From Schizophyllum amplum (taxonomy: Eukaryota > Basidiomycota > Agaricomycetes > Agaricales > Schizophyllaceae), in assembly GCA_007026445.1 (NCBI GenBank), contig VDMD01000021.1, positions 310,001 to 374,000 of the forward strand: a stretch of 64,000 nucleotides of DNA. The letters run 5' to 3'. The notes beneath the pieces are model-generated. The model worked only from the letters and a program-made list of their open reading frames with translations, ran no database searches and was not told the origin of the DNA. The translations under genes were made by a program, and so were the position numbers. Shown one piece after another: positions 33,317 to 48,311 of this stretch (positions within the stretch are counted from its first letter, which is position 1; each line of letters begins with the position of its first letter).

Positions 33317-34729
33317 TCAATGCCGCTTGTGCACAACGGGCGGAAACAAGAGAGATTTTGGAGGCACGGATTCAACATATGCCCGCAGACGTGATAGTGC
33401 TTCGTCCGCAGTCAAACGGCAAGCCGGGTCCATCGACGCCATGCAGTCCAGCACGGACTCTACTGGCTCCAGTGTGGACTGCAACTGCGTAAGTGCGGGA
33501 GCACTGGGGTACTAGTAGAACAATCAGGCACGCACGTCAAAATCTGCTAGGGAGTTGCCCAGCTGCCACACATCCAGCTTGAAGGGATCATACGGCTCCC
33601 CGCTGAGCATCTCGGGGATACAATTTCGATTATACCGCTGCTTAATGGAGCCGGAGTAAGGGGGCCCAGTGCAGACACGCTCAGAGGATGTGCAGTCCGC
33701 AGGAAAGCGAACCGCCTGCTCGAAGTCGATGAGGTAGACCCGCGGCTTGTGGGCAGGTACGACACCCGCTGTCAGCGATTCTGGGTAAAATTGTACGAGG
33801 AAGTTGCTTTTGAACGCATCCTGCCAAATATTATCACAGTTGGGTAGGCAGCCAAAGAGAACCAAAGGATGCCTACCCACCCGGTGTGCGATGCCTAAGC
33901 TATGAATAAAGGAAAGTCCCTTGTAGGTGGCTGTGAATATCTCCTGTATTGTTGAAACGACAACTCACTTCTAGAGCTTGCAAAACCATATCAAGGACGT
34001 CGCCTACGGAGTTCTGAGGTGTCTCGGAGTACACCCAGTCCAAAGACTGAGATACACGAGGGAAAACGCCTAGCGTCATATGCCCGACATTGATTTCCCG
34101 CACGAGAGGAAGCGTGTGATTACTGCTCAAAAGCGCGTGTGGCGCAGTGGCCAGATCGCGCCAAATACGAAGTTGGTCCCGCCCGTCGTCACCTACGGCC
34201 ATAACGCGTATGACCACGTCGTGACCTTCAGAAGTACGCGCAGCCCGGTAGAGGCAATTCTGTAACGGGGCCGCATAAGTCTGAAAGCATCAATCCTGAG
34301 ACACATGAAAGCGCACCAACGCCCAGAACTCGCGCAGTATCTCAGCTGTGTTGACAGGGCCATCTATACCGCGTAAAGGCGTAACGTATACATATCCGTT
34401 CGGAAAGATGTCGCTCCCCTCGGGGGAGCACTGAGTAATTGTATCTTCCGGTTCGTATGGCCAAACTGTGTATCCCGCAGCGCGAAGGGCTGCATCCAGC
34501 ATGTTCCACATTACCACCGCGTTCTTGTCCCGACGCCAGCGAGCAAGGGTTGGGGGGAGCTTCATGTTCGGCCGCATGAGACATGTCTTTGCAAGTAACT
34601 GGTGCATACCTGCTCAAGTCGTGACCTATCTCTTCGCGAACGAAAGAGTTGCGTGAGCGCTGACCAGCCGATCACAACGGCAGCTGCTGAGGTAGCGCCT
34701 GCCAAAGCCACGCGAAGTGAGACTGCCAT
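33317..34729 (-). CDS. Membrane-anchored kinase-like protein, copy 2 (apparently intact)
   Basis: This is the intact paralogue of the copy at 29341. It starts MAVSLRVALAGATSAAAVVI, a hydrophobic signal anchor followed by a basic patch (RSRRDRSRLEQ). Exon 2 holds LPPTLARWRRDKNAVVMW and GSDIFPNGYVYVTPLRG. Exon 3 holds the N-lobe (LYRAARTSEGHDVVIRVMAV) and HTLPLVREINVGHM. Then come GLSFIHSLGIAHR, DAFKSNFLVQFYPE, PRVYLIDFEQAVRFP and DPFKLDVWQLGNSLADF, and a last exon ending SLLFPPVVHKRH. The catalytic loop is HRDAFKSN rather than HRDLKxxN; the VAIK lysine is missing and DFG is DFE, so classical kinase activity is doubtful. Proteins of this kind form large families in Agaricomycetes; their role is unknown. 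About six short introns. Confidence 0.7.
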
Positions 34730-34870
34730 GAAGATAGAGAACACGGCAGGTCCTTGAAGACAGCGGCTCGCCGCGCGCTATGCCAGGAAGAGAGGCAAAT
34801 GAGACCAATGCCGCAGAACTGGTGGGCACGTTGAAAGTAACAAGGAGCAAAGAAAGAGATCCTAGGTCGA

Positions 34871-35013
34871 TCTTGAGCGCTTGAGGCGTGCGCGTGAGCA
34901 CTTAAGCACTTGAGCGACTGGATTAAAGAGGTTCAAGGCAGAAGCTACTGGGCAGAAGTGAACGATAATTTTGGTTGTGGGTGCTCACTAGCGCTCAAGC
35001 GTTCAAGCGCTCA
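34871..35013. repeat. Imperfect inverted repeat built on GAGCGCTTGA
   Basis: The segment TTGAGCGCTTGAGGCGTGCG (from about 34872, continuing CGTGAGCAC) is matched in reverse by GTGCTCACTAGCGCTCAAGC (from about 34981) across a spacer of about 80 bases. Extra copies of the CTCAAGCGCT core lie around it. It could fold into a hairpin or be the ends of a small decayed element; no target duplication was found. Confidence 0.4.
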
Positions 35014-35406
35014 TCAGTATTACGTCAGGCACTAAGATCGAAGCACGTGCCCAGTTACTAGTTAGCACTTTACTTACTTTAAAAGTACTGAGACGGTGGA
35101 TACCAGACCAACGCCAGAATTAACTGACCCCAGATTGTCCGCGCAGAAAATGAGGTACGGCGGTGCTTACCACGCGCCTCGAGTGACAGAACTACGCATC
35201 TGCCCCACGCCGACAGGCAGCTCTCCAGTGTTTTTTTATACCAGCCTTCGTCGTGATAATCAACGCATATATGCGTAAACGCCCGTTCGAGTCTGCTGCT
35301 GCTCATCGCATGATATACAAGATCGTCTACGTACGAATCTACTGCTGTTTAGTTGCTTCGGTCCAATCGTATCAGTGTCCGAGCGAATGCCGCACGTTCA
35401 CTGCAT

Positions 35407-38400
35407 TTATGAGTCGCCCGAGCGCGAAAGATTGCGCGACAGGTTATACGCTGCCGAAATAAGCGTGACGTGGCTGCAGGAACAGCCGTCAGCATCGGTC
35501 GAGCATAGGCAGCTAGTCCGCACGTACGTAAATCCCTGCACTGCGTTACCGAGACCCTCGCCGGCCTCTGAGATCTCCTCAGTGCACAGGCCGACGTGGT
35601 TGAGGTAGAGCAAGAAGTCCTGCGCAGCCAACATTGTCAGCGCCACAATATCTCACGGACGTGCCACACTTACCTCGAACATATTCACAGCCTTCCTCAG
35701 CATCGCCTTGTCGTACTCACCCGCACGCGCGAGCGCTTCGACACACCTGTACGCACAATTAACAAAAGGTTGGCATGGAATATAAAGAAAAAGAACGAAC
35801 CAGAGCGTGCACAAGCAAAATGTGCCTTCTTCACCACCAACACCATCGTCCGCCTTCTTGACGTCGTAGCGGTAGACGAGGTTCTGAGGATCACCCATCA
35901 GCTTCCCTCTTGCGCCACAAAAGCAGCAGATGAGCAGAACTCACGTTCGACGTCAAGCCACCACGTTCGGGCGTCTTCAGGATCTGCTTGAGCGTGCTGA
36001 GGAAGCGCGGGTCCGACTAAATATAATTTTCGTCAGCCACAAAGTAACTCGGCCTCAGCGATTTGCGAACGCACCCCATGCAAGAAGAACACCAGCGGCA
36101 TGATCAACACCGCCGAGTCCATCACGTCGTTCTTCTCATAGCTCTGACCGAACGCCTTCAGGTCCGTGTTCCACGACTTCTGCATGATCTCCTCGTAGAT
36201 GCTGTCCCGTGCCGCGTACCACTTCTCGCGCTGCGGGCAGGGGAACGAGCGCTTTTCGGCGAGGCGGATGCCTGTGTGAAGGGAGCTCTGAGCAAGTCTA
36301 CAACTGCCTTTGATGAGGGACATACCACGGTCTATTGCGACCCTGGAAATAAACAGCCGTTAGGTCGACAGCATGCATGTCTATTGGATACGCACCAAAG
36401 CATGATCTATAGAATGCGCGACCTCGTCAGGTACGTGCCGTTGATAGACAAAATTTCGTACCTTCGAATACTGTACAGACGAAAGTCAGTCACAGATGAC
36501 TACGGCATAAGGAATATAGGTCTCACAGTGAAGTTACGCTTCATATTGCGGACCTCCCTAGGCGAGGGGTCAATCCTCCAGTATTCCTGTTGCTGAGGAA
36601 GCACTCACCAGATCGACCTGATGATTCGTTAGCAAGCGTGAGTCCGGTTCAAGGGAGCAACTCACAAGTCAGGCTGTTGCCATATCGACACGACGTCTGG
36701 TGAGCGGATTATCAGCGTCGGCCCCAAATTGCACCACTGTACATACAATCCACCCTGATAGAGTACATCAGCGACAGCCCAACAGCACATAAGACAGAAC
36801 TCACAAGTCACGAACAAGCACCCAATCATCGTACGACTGCGCCGCGTGTCAGTTCTTGAGTTCTGAGGCATAGGCAAGCGACTGCGACGTACCAAAGGTT
36901 TGCCGAACTTCTGGCCGAGGTAGATACAATCCATCCTGGAGGTCTTGCGTCAGACAACCGCGGGTGTGAAGCGGTAGGCCGGACCTCAGACTCACAACTC
37001 GCCGTAAATGTCCAGCTGAACATGGTCCGCTGCGCCGTTACCGACACGCACAGGCTTGGAGCCCTTGTGACCGTCAAGATGGTTGAGCTCAAGTTCCTCC
37101 ATGTCTTTCGAGCCTGTGCGAGTTTATCAGCCACAAGCCGGACGACAAGAGACGGTAGCGAGCATGATATGTGGCCCGTCCGCGGAGTATAACGTCGAAA
37201 GAACTATACTACTTACCGTGAATTGTGTACATGATCTGAATGCTTCCGTCCGGGTTTTTGTCGCGTAGTCGCTCGAAGATGAAGTCCATATATGCTGTGC
37301 GCGGTGAGTTGTCATGATGGATTATTCGTCGTGACGGAGCGTGCGCGAACAAAATTCGTCAAAACGGGCGCTGCAGGTATCTATGAATACTCAACATACC
37401 ATTGGCCTCATGGGTGTATCCGAGCCGGATCAGAGCATAGAGGATGAAGGACGAGTCACGGATCCACGAGAAGCGGTAGTCCCTGATAGATTCGGGTCAG
37501 CATCACTGGTCTATGTCGCATGCGTCGCTTTCGCTCTACCGCAAAGCCAGTTCACGACTCAGAAGTGCCGACCGGTGTGATACAGCCGAAGGACCTACCA
37601 ATTCCTTGTCCCACCAATATACTCCGGTAACGAGAACGTCGGACTGGCGATGACCGCACCCGTCGGCTCGAAATCAGTAGCTTCAGGGCAGCGCACTGCG
37701 GTGGAACGGCCTCCTTCCACATGCCGTCGTATTTCGACTTGCGCACCCAGTCGTTCCAGTATTTGTTCGTTGCCTTAGATGGATGTCAGTATCATGACTG
37801 ATGGTGGCATTTGATAGTCACCTTCAGCAACGCCGCAATGAGTTCCGCTGTCAAATACGGGTCCTCCACAGGCCGTGTACGGCCGTGCCCCAGGGAAGAT
37901 ACTGGTACCAAAGCCGGTGGCGTGGACATGTCAGCGGAGGGCTGGGTGCTGATAGTGTTTTCCGTGTTCTCCTTCGTCTCCCCTTCGATTTGCATCTTGG
38001 CGTCTTGCGTCAACGAAGCCAAGAGCGACGGTGATGGTGCACGGCTTTGCTAAAGAATATGTCAGTCTCTGGTCAATGCACATGATATTTTTTATTCTTA
38101 CCATGGGCGTTTGCGTGTAGAAGAATGCAGGGTACTCGCTGGCGGGGAACGCAGCACGAACGTCACGCACTGTCCCGCATCAAGGTTGAGGTTAGCCGAC
38201 GCGGCGAGCCCCTTGTGCCCTTTCGTCGTCAGGTCGAGCGGCTCCAGGCGGATCACCGGAGGGTTGACGGCCTCCATCGTGCTCTCCACGACGTAGCGCA
38301 AGTCGAGCGACATGCCGTCCTCGGACTTGAACATGGCCTTCATGTGCCTGAAGCGCGACGAGACGTAGGCGTAGGGGCTCGAGTCGTCGTCAATAATCTC

Positions 38401-39116
38401 CATGGAGTGCTTGGACTGGGCGTAGTTGAAGGCGGGCGCGCACTGCATGGACATGGGCATTTGGCCACGGATGACCTGCGGATCGTGTGAGCGGAAGGAA
38501 GGTATGCGTCTATGAGTATAGCGCACCTCCACGCGTCTAATGAGCCATGGAAGGAGAGGTTTCTTCGATCCGGATTCCGTGGACGGTACACGAGGGAGGA
38601 AGTCTGGATCGGCGTCAGCGTCATTGTATCGGGTGAGTAGGCGCTTGCTCTACCTGTCACACTAGCGACCCCATGCTCGTTCATAAACCTGTGGAGGGTC
38701 AGGCTATGCATAAAATTTGGGCGCACTCCACGCACTTGGTCTGCAGCACATTGGAGCTTGGCAGGTAGTTCTGCTTGGTCGTGAATGGTACCGTGGGCGT
38801 GATCGAAAAGTGTCCGCCCTTATCCTTGTCAAGGATACGCGCAAAAATGGAGGGGGAGTCAAAGTTGGGCACGCAGTAGCTCTCGACTGGGGGTGTTCGA
38901 GTTAGCGGACCGTGAGGTCATCGAGCAGGTCAGGCGCGCACCAGAGCCGTCGATGCTAATCAGCGCTGCCGTCCTCAGATTCCCGATGCTGCGTAGATGT
39001 TATCAGGAAAGGTCTGACTTGTTGGACGCGCGTACGCACAGCGCATGGTCTGAGATGGGTATGTAGTCGCGGTCGGGACTCGGGTCGAGCACGTTCATTC
39101 TGTGGTAGGCGCTCAT
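35407..39116 (-). CDS. GH15 family glycoside hydrolase with trehalase-like N-terminal domain, microexon-rich
   Basis: The gene starts [20 protein letters not shown] and has about twenty exons. The N-terminal trehalase-like domain shows [19 protein letters not shown] and [20 protein letters not shown]. The (alpha/alpha)6 GH15 domain shows FRFSW-type [69 protein letters not shown] and the late glutamate region [13 protein letters not shown]. It ends [18 protein letters not shown]. Between 36326 and 36836 the coding sequence is cut into exons of 32, 8, 31, 9, 31, 9, 11 and 17 bases by introns of 48-56 bases; together they spell [20 protein letters not shown] and then YSKIMLWVAIDRG. No signal peptide is visible, so it is probably intracellular. 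Related enzymes hydrolyse alpha-glucosides or trehalose; the substrate is not settled. Confidence 0.85.
36326..36836 (-). other. Chain of microexons inside the GH15 gene
   Basis: Exons in transcript order: 36836-36805 (32 bases), 36754-36747 (8), 36696-36666 (31), 36617-36609 (9), 36557-36527 (31), 36470-36462 (9, TATTCGAAG = Tyr-Ser-Lys), 36406-36396 (11), 36342-36326 (17). Every junction has GT and AG, phases agree, and the joined protein matches conserved GH15 sequence (SIWEVR, YSK, MLW, ALDRG-like), which no longer open frame in the region can supply. Confidence 0.8.
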
Positions 39117-40028
39117 GGGCGTAGAGCGGATAGGGAAAAGGCGCTTCTGCGGTCTACAAGAGAGGCGAAGGTAAGACAGCTGACTAACAGCACGGCGGGC
39201 CAGGAGCATAACGGCGAGAGCACATTTGACTGGCCGACGGTTCGAATGACATCAAGGCTCGCGGACGACACCCCGGACCGAACTCGCGCACGTGGTCGTG
39301 ACGCGCAACTTCAACTCTTTGTTTCCGAATCAGGACTCGTTTCGGTCTTCCATGTTCTGGCATGTCCTGGACTTCAGACTCCTGGACAACACCCAAGTAG
39401 TGTCTAAGGCGTATTCACTCGCTTTCTACAAATTGTCCGACAATTGCGAGGTTAATGAGCTGGCTTCCGTGGTTCAGTCACACCTACTGCTATTGACACA
39501 TCGGCTGTTCGTGTTCAGCGCTCTCGAGCGTAGCGGACAAATATGCAATCTGATGTTTCCTGCACTACGATACACACACATACATATCAGCCGGTCCTAC
39601 GACAACGCAAGTCAAGTACTTACTACTCTTGTGCGGCATCCTGGTGAGCCTCGTGACTATACGTAGTCTCCAAGGAACTATACGAGTTAATTCGGTCTCA
39701 AGACGGAGTCTCTATCATGTAATCTGGCTTGCCTAGCGGCAAGGAAGCTGACCAAAAGCTGACCAACGGATCGCTCAGAGTCACATGCCAAATTTATGCG
39801 CTACCATCGTCCATGTCATTCCCACAAAAACCGGAGTGCTGAGCTGTATCGCCAAGTCCAGCGCTGCAAGCAGCAAGTCTTAGTCAGATTCATTGGACTT
39901 CCCGGGTGACTCAAACCGATCTTCCATCTAGTCCGGATGACCGGTCCGGGTCACAATCCATCATTGTCTTCTCCCCACTGCAGTCCTGCCTGAGTCCTGC
40001 TGCAGTCCGGCACTCGTCACCCTGCCTT
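39117..40028. other. Intergenic region between divergent genes
   Basis: About 910 bases lie between the GH15 gene (minus) and BTB protein 2 (plus). A short direct repeat of a CTGCAGTCC-type unit occurs around 39977-40010, just upstream of the BTB start. No coding fragment was recognised. Confidence 0.4.
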
Positions 40029-41420
40029 ATGTCTCTTTCCCCCAATAAACGAAAGCGCAGCGCGAGCTCTGATGCTAAGCAACAGCCCTCGATGTCTAGA
40101 GTCCGGCTAAAGGACGTCGTATCTCCAGAGAGCGAGAGCTCAGCCGGGCCTTCCGAATACTTCTATTCGCCAGGCGCTCGCACGCCCACCCGGGACGAGA
40201 CGTTTTACCTAGAAGATGGCAGCTGCATCCTCTTGGTCGATAACACCCTCTTCAATGTGCGAGCGGCCTATATCCTGCCTGAAACTTCGCTTGCTGACAC
40301 GCGCAGGTTCACCGGACAATACTGTCCAAGGATGGCTCCTTGTTCTCCACGTTGCTCAGCCTTCCGCAGGGCCAAGTTGATGTCGAGGGCCGCTCCGACG
40401 AGCGCCCCATTGTACTTCTGGGCGATAGCGCCGAAGAGTTCCGCCACTTTCTGTGGGCGTGTACGCACTGTGAGTGGTTGACCTTGCGCTCCGCTCAGCC
40501 TCTCACGATCGATCATGCAGCCCCCCAGAGTTGAAGGCCATCAGCTCGACCGAGGCAGACGTCGACGCCCTTGTTGACATCGCCCGCGTTTCGAACAAGT
40601 ACGCCTTCAAATCCCTCGAGACCTGGGCGCTCGACGCCGTCCACGACTTCGTCACCCGCAAGCCCTCCCCGTCCTCTCCTCCCTTCCTGCCCCCAACAAG
40701 TATCGCTTTACCGCCGTTGCTGCCGACTCGGACGACGACAGCACGGATCCGGACCCAGGCAAAGTGGACGCGGACCCAAACAACGCGCGCAGCACCGCGC
40801 TGCTCTCGCGCCTCATCCAGACCGCGCACATGTGTCACCACGACCGGCTGCTTGAGAGCATGATCCTGCTAATGAAGCCGCTCATGGTCGCCTCCCTCCA
40901 GTACGCCCACCTCGCCATGCGCCTCGCGGACGAGCTCAACATCCGCGCACTGCGCGGCTGCGCGTACCTCGAGGTCATGCACAAGACTTCCCTTGCTTCG
41001 CCCGTCGGCACCGACACCACGCCCCGCCCCGCCGCCGCTACGCTTCCCCTCACGCCCGCGCAGCAGCTGCGCCTGCTCGCCGGGTACTACCGCCTGACGC
41101 GGACATGGGAGACGCTGCGCGCGACGGCGCCGCACTTCGAGCACGCCTCCGCGTGCGGCGCGACGTGGCATCAGGCTGGGTGCTCGCAGAGCTTCAACGA
41201 GTTCTGGCGCGAGAAGACGCGCGGGGACGGCGTGCTGGCGCTCGGGATGGCGGATGTCATTGGGCGGCTGAGGCAGATTCAGCGCGATTTTGATAGGTGG
41301 GGCACGGCGGCGTATATGCACCACGACTGCCGGATGTCGGCGCGCAAGAGTATTGTGGAAGCGGGGAAGAAGATTGAGGAGACGCTGCCTGATTATTTTT
41401 CGGAGAGGTTGCTGGAGTAA
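40029..41420 (+). CDS. BTB/POZ domain protein 2 (two apparent frame breaks)
   Basis: A paralogue of the gene at 10719 with the same intron positions. It starts MSLSPNKRKRSASSD, a basic, possibly nuclear N-terminus. The BTB reads FYLEDGSCILLVDNTLFN, then after an intron VHRTILSKDGSLFSTLLSLP and IVLLGDSAEEFRHFLWA. Compared with BTB 1 (TGGGCCCTTTACGCACT) this copy has TGGGCGTGTACGCACT, one base short, at about 40456; the next exon resumes as PPELKAISS. A second one-base shift is needed near 40661-40670 (K-P-S run of Cs) to reach APNKYRFTAVAADSDDD. The helical C-terminal half is intact (LLSRLIQTAHMCHHDRLLES, LRLLAGYYRLTRTWETL) to the stop at 41420. Confidence 0.7.
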
Positions 41421-41619
41421 GTATCGTGGCGTCTCGTCCTGGCAGAAGCCAGGCTCTCGTCTCAACGTAGGTGTCAGTCCGGCATCGACTGCAGCCGAAT
41501 CTTCCAATGATCCAGGTGCGCGTTTGTTCTCATGTACAGTAAGCTACAAATATCCAGATTATACGAAGTCCACGACGATATATGCGCGAGAGGATCGGGA
41601 CAGTCAACTATGTTCGAGG

Positions 41620-42264
41620 TCATTGACGTGCCTTCCCCTTTCCCTTCGCGTTGCTTCGCTTGGCCGTCGATGCCGTCCCGCCGCTCGCAAAGCTGTGCTT
41701 GAGTTCTGGTAGCTCCTGACGGTTGGCTTCTCTTGAGGGGTTCAATGCACCGTTGTCGTTCCATGGTCCCTTTGCCATCCGCTGGCGCGCTGTAGCGTCT
41801 GGCGTGACCATCATATTCCGCATGAGCGTGTCTATATCATCCGACGAGGGCTGCACCTCCACGGAATCCAGCGCATGCCTGGGCCCTCGGAGGAGTATGC
41901 GCTCGAACACGGCCTCGTCTTCAAGCGCCTGCACACGTTGTCGCAGTGCTTGCGTGACGGCGAAGTACGAGTCTGCTGAGGGTGAGGGGCGTGACGACAG
42001 AGAAACGGTGTGCGACGCACAGTCTACATTCCCTTGCGTTCGTGGTATGAGTGGCGGCTTTATTGCCTCCTCTTGCGGTCGCGGGTCGTCGAGGCGGATC
42101 TTTTTCATGACGCGCCGCTCAAAGGTCTCGCTATCCATCTCGTCCTCCGAGTATGTCGTCTGATCCTCCGCATATTTCGTCCCTATTGAATCCGCCGGGG
42201 AGGCGGCTCGGCCTATGCCCTGATCGTAGGCAGCGTGCGTCGTATTCGCGGGTGCGTTGGACAT
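41620..42264 (-). CDS. Conserved-looking protein of unknown function, probably nuclear
   Basis: A single-exon frame of 214 residues starting MSNAPANTTHAAYDQG; the frame is open a little further but without an ATG. An acidic stretch (YSEDEMDSETFERRVMKKI) is followed by Pro/Ser-rich sequence. A short coiled coil comes next (VTQALRQRVQALEDEAVFER), then ILLRGPRHALDSVEVQPSSD, and a basic C-terminus (AKRSNAKGKGKARQ) that could be a nuclear signal. I do not recognise the family. Its coding bias matches the neighbouring genes and it overlaps no other credible frame. Confidence 0.6.
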   Translation of the reverse strand: MSNAPANTTHAAYDQGIGRAASPADSIGTKYAEDQTTYSEDEMDSETFERRVMKKIRLDDPRPQEEAIKPPLIPRTQGNVDCASHTVSLSSRPSPSADSYFAVTQALRQRVQALEDEAVFERILLRGPRHALDSVEVQPSSDDIDTLMRNMMVTPDATARQRMAKGPWNDNGALNPSREANRQELPELKHSFASGGTASTAKRSNAKGKGKARQ

Positions 42265-43423
42265 CTTGCGCGTTGAGATCGGCAAGAGTATATGAGGGAA
42301 GAGGCCGAGTTTATGTGGGTAGCAGATTATCCGCCACTGGCTGAAGAATAATTGTGTGATGGGCGGAGGTCAAGACGCGTGAACGGAAGTAAATCATGAC
42401 GCGCCTTGTCAACAAAGGCGGGACGTGATCGCGCGTGACTCGGCCCGCTCTTCCGCCTGCCCAATCCAGTCCTTCACTGGACTTTCAGCTTGTCCTTCAC
42501 CGCGACGGCCACGACGGTAAACCAGTCCAACTCGCCGAAGGTCTGATATCCAATGTACTCGATGCTTGAAATGCACGCTCCAATGTCCAGAACTTTCGAC
42601 CAGGGACAGTCATAGGATCAGTTGTCTGCTGTGAGTCTCTTGCGCAGACTTGGCGCTAACAATTCGCGAATCTTTGAACCTGTCGCATTGCACGAACCAA
42701 GGGGTGACTTTCCTGGTCTCTGCTCTGCAGTATCCACGTCACCCACAGTCGCTATGATCCTCCAACCGAGGCAGTGCTTTTGAGGCGGCCCGGCTCAAGG
42801 CAAGCACCGAGACACAGTGGTGCCTGTTATTATTTCCTTCTTGGCAACAATGCGATAGCGGGACCAAACATAATTATCCTACGCTTGGCAGTGCAACTCA
42901 AGAGCGAGGGCTGGAGTCGACTCTTGGCGTGTCTTGGGTTCGAGAAGGCGCGTCCGGTACTCGCAGATCGACCTCGCTCTATCCGAAGCGTGGCCGGGAT
43001 GATTTCCTATGGATATAGTCTGGTACGTTGTGAGGGCAAGGAGAACAACTGACTCACATAATTCTCCCTCGACTCTCGACGTAGTGCTTTTCTCACCGGG
43101 CGCCCAGAAGAACAAACGCTGGCGCCTGATAGTGGGCCCGCCGCTGAGGTACGGACGTCTAGGTCGGAGCGTTGAAGGTCTTGGTACTCCCAAAATCCGT
43201 CCCATGTACGTCGCGAGGTCTCGAGATTGCCTGACGCCAAGAAGTAGGGCTTGGACTCGTTCGCGTATATAAGGACGGACGCGCCACTCCATCAGTCCCC
43301 ATCGCGCGCTCGTGAATACACTCCGACGCTCACCACCTGGTCGACGACCTCTACGACTATCACGCGCCCCACACGATCGAGCATCGCGTCCATACCCTGC
43401 CCTTGATAACGCACTACACGACG
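42265..43423. promoter_or_regulatory. Long promoter of the ENA-type ATPase with five PacC/Rim101 sites
   Basis: Five exact GCCAAG cores (or CTTGGC on the plus strand) lie at 42649-42654, 42840-42845, 42884-42889, 42923-42928 and 43236-43241; GCCARG is the binding core of PacC/Rim101. A TATA box (TATATAAG, 43266-43273) lies about 150 bases before the ATG. About a third of a hit would be expected by chance for a given 6-mer over both strands of this length at even base composition. No coding segment was recognised. Confidence 0.55.
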
Positions 43424-47376
<3,953 letters not shown>

Positions 47377-47531
47377 TAGGAAACGACTTCTACGATTTTA
47401 ACCACGATTCTGCACGTACTGTATATATCTCATCTTGGATCTACTTGTACAACACACTTTTACTACTAAACTTTTAGTATGAGGTTGACTCTATTTGTTT
47501 GCCCGACGCCTTTGTTTCAGAAGTTAGGAGA

Positions 47532-48235
47532 TCTGGGACGACAAATCCGCCGTCCGCCGATTCGGCGGATGATGGCGGACACACGTGGCGCAGACCCTTC
47601 GCAGAGACACCACGGACTCTCCGCGGAGACCCTCCGCAGACTCTCCACGAAGACTCCCGAAAGACGCCAAAACCTTCCTACAGTACAAAGTGCACTGATA
47701 TGTATTATCGGGAGGCCTATCAACGTATATAAGCACTCGCCACTAGTCGTAGCACTCACATTGTCAACAGCGGAGAGTACAAGGGTGAACGGGGTCTCCG
47801 CGGAGAGTCTTTGTGATGAGTCTGCGCGGACCCTTCGCGGAGGCTCTTCACAAAGACCTCCCATGGCAGAGACCATCTACTGAGCCCATCTGTAGTTTCC
47901 AGCTCAAACTATCAGGCCTTCAGGTGTTATACTATATCGCTGCACCGTTACACGTGTCTGTAAGAACAAGAGATTCACCCAAAAAGGCAACCTTAAAGCA
48001 AAAGCGCCGATCACCCCTACATACCCTGACAACGAGACCGTGGCGACCCTCGAGCTTCCTGGAAGCCGGCCATAGCATTTTGGGAGTCTTCGGCCTTGCA
48101 GGACGTCGCACACGGCGTCCAGGACCTTGAAAAGGACTTGCGCGCCGTCATCGTCTCACCACGTGTGTCCGCCATCATCCGCCATCATCCGCCATCATCC
48201 GCCGGATCGGCGGACGGCGGATTTGTCGTCCCAGA
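47532..48235. mobile_element. About 700-bp MITE with TCTGGGACGACAAATCCGCC termini
   Basis: The left terminus (47532-47588) and the right terminus (48159-48235) are inverted copies beginning TCTGGGACGACAAATCCGCC and extending through a GTCCGCCGATYCGGCGGATG block to ACACGTGG. The right end carries three copies of a 10-base unit (CCGCCATCAT) where the left has one. Inside are several CTCCGCGGAG-type palindromes (about 47618-47645 and 47790-47850). There is no coding capacity and no clear target duplication. It sits about 75 bases upstream of the MYND gene. Confidence 0.7.
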
Positions 48236-48311
48236 ACCGCGATGCTCTCCTTTGTTTGGTCCCTTGACACGCGTCGCGACGCGCCTTCTTCTCTTATCCT
48301 TCTACCACATC

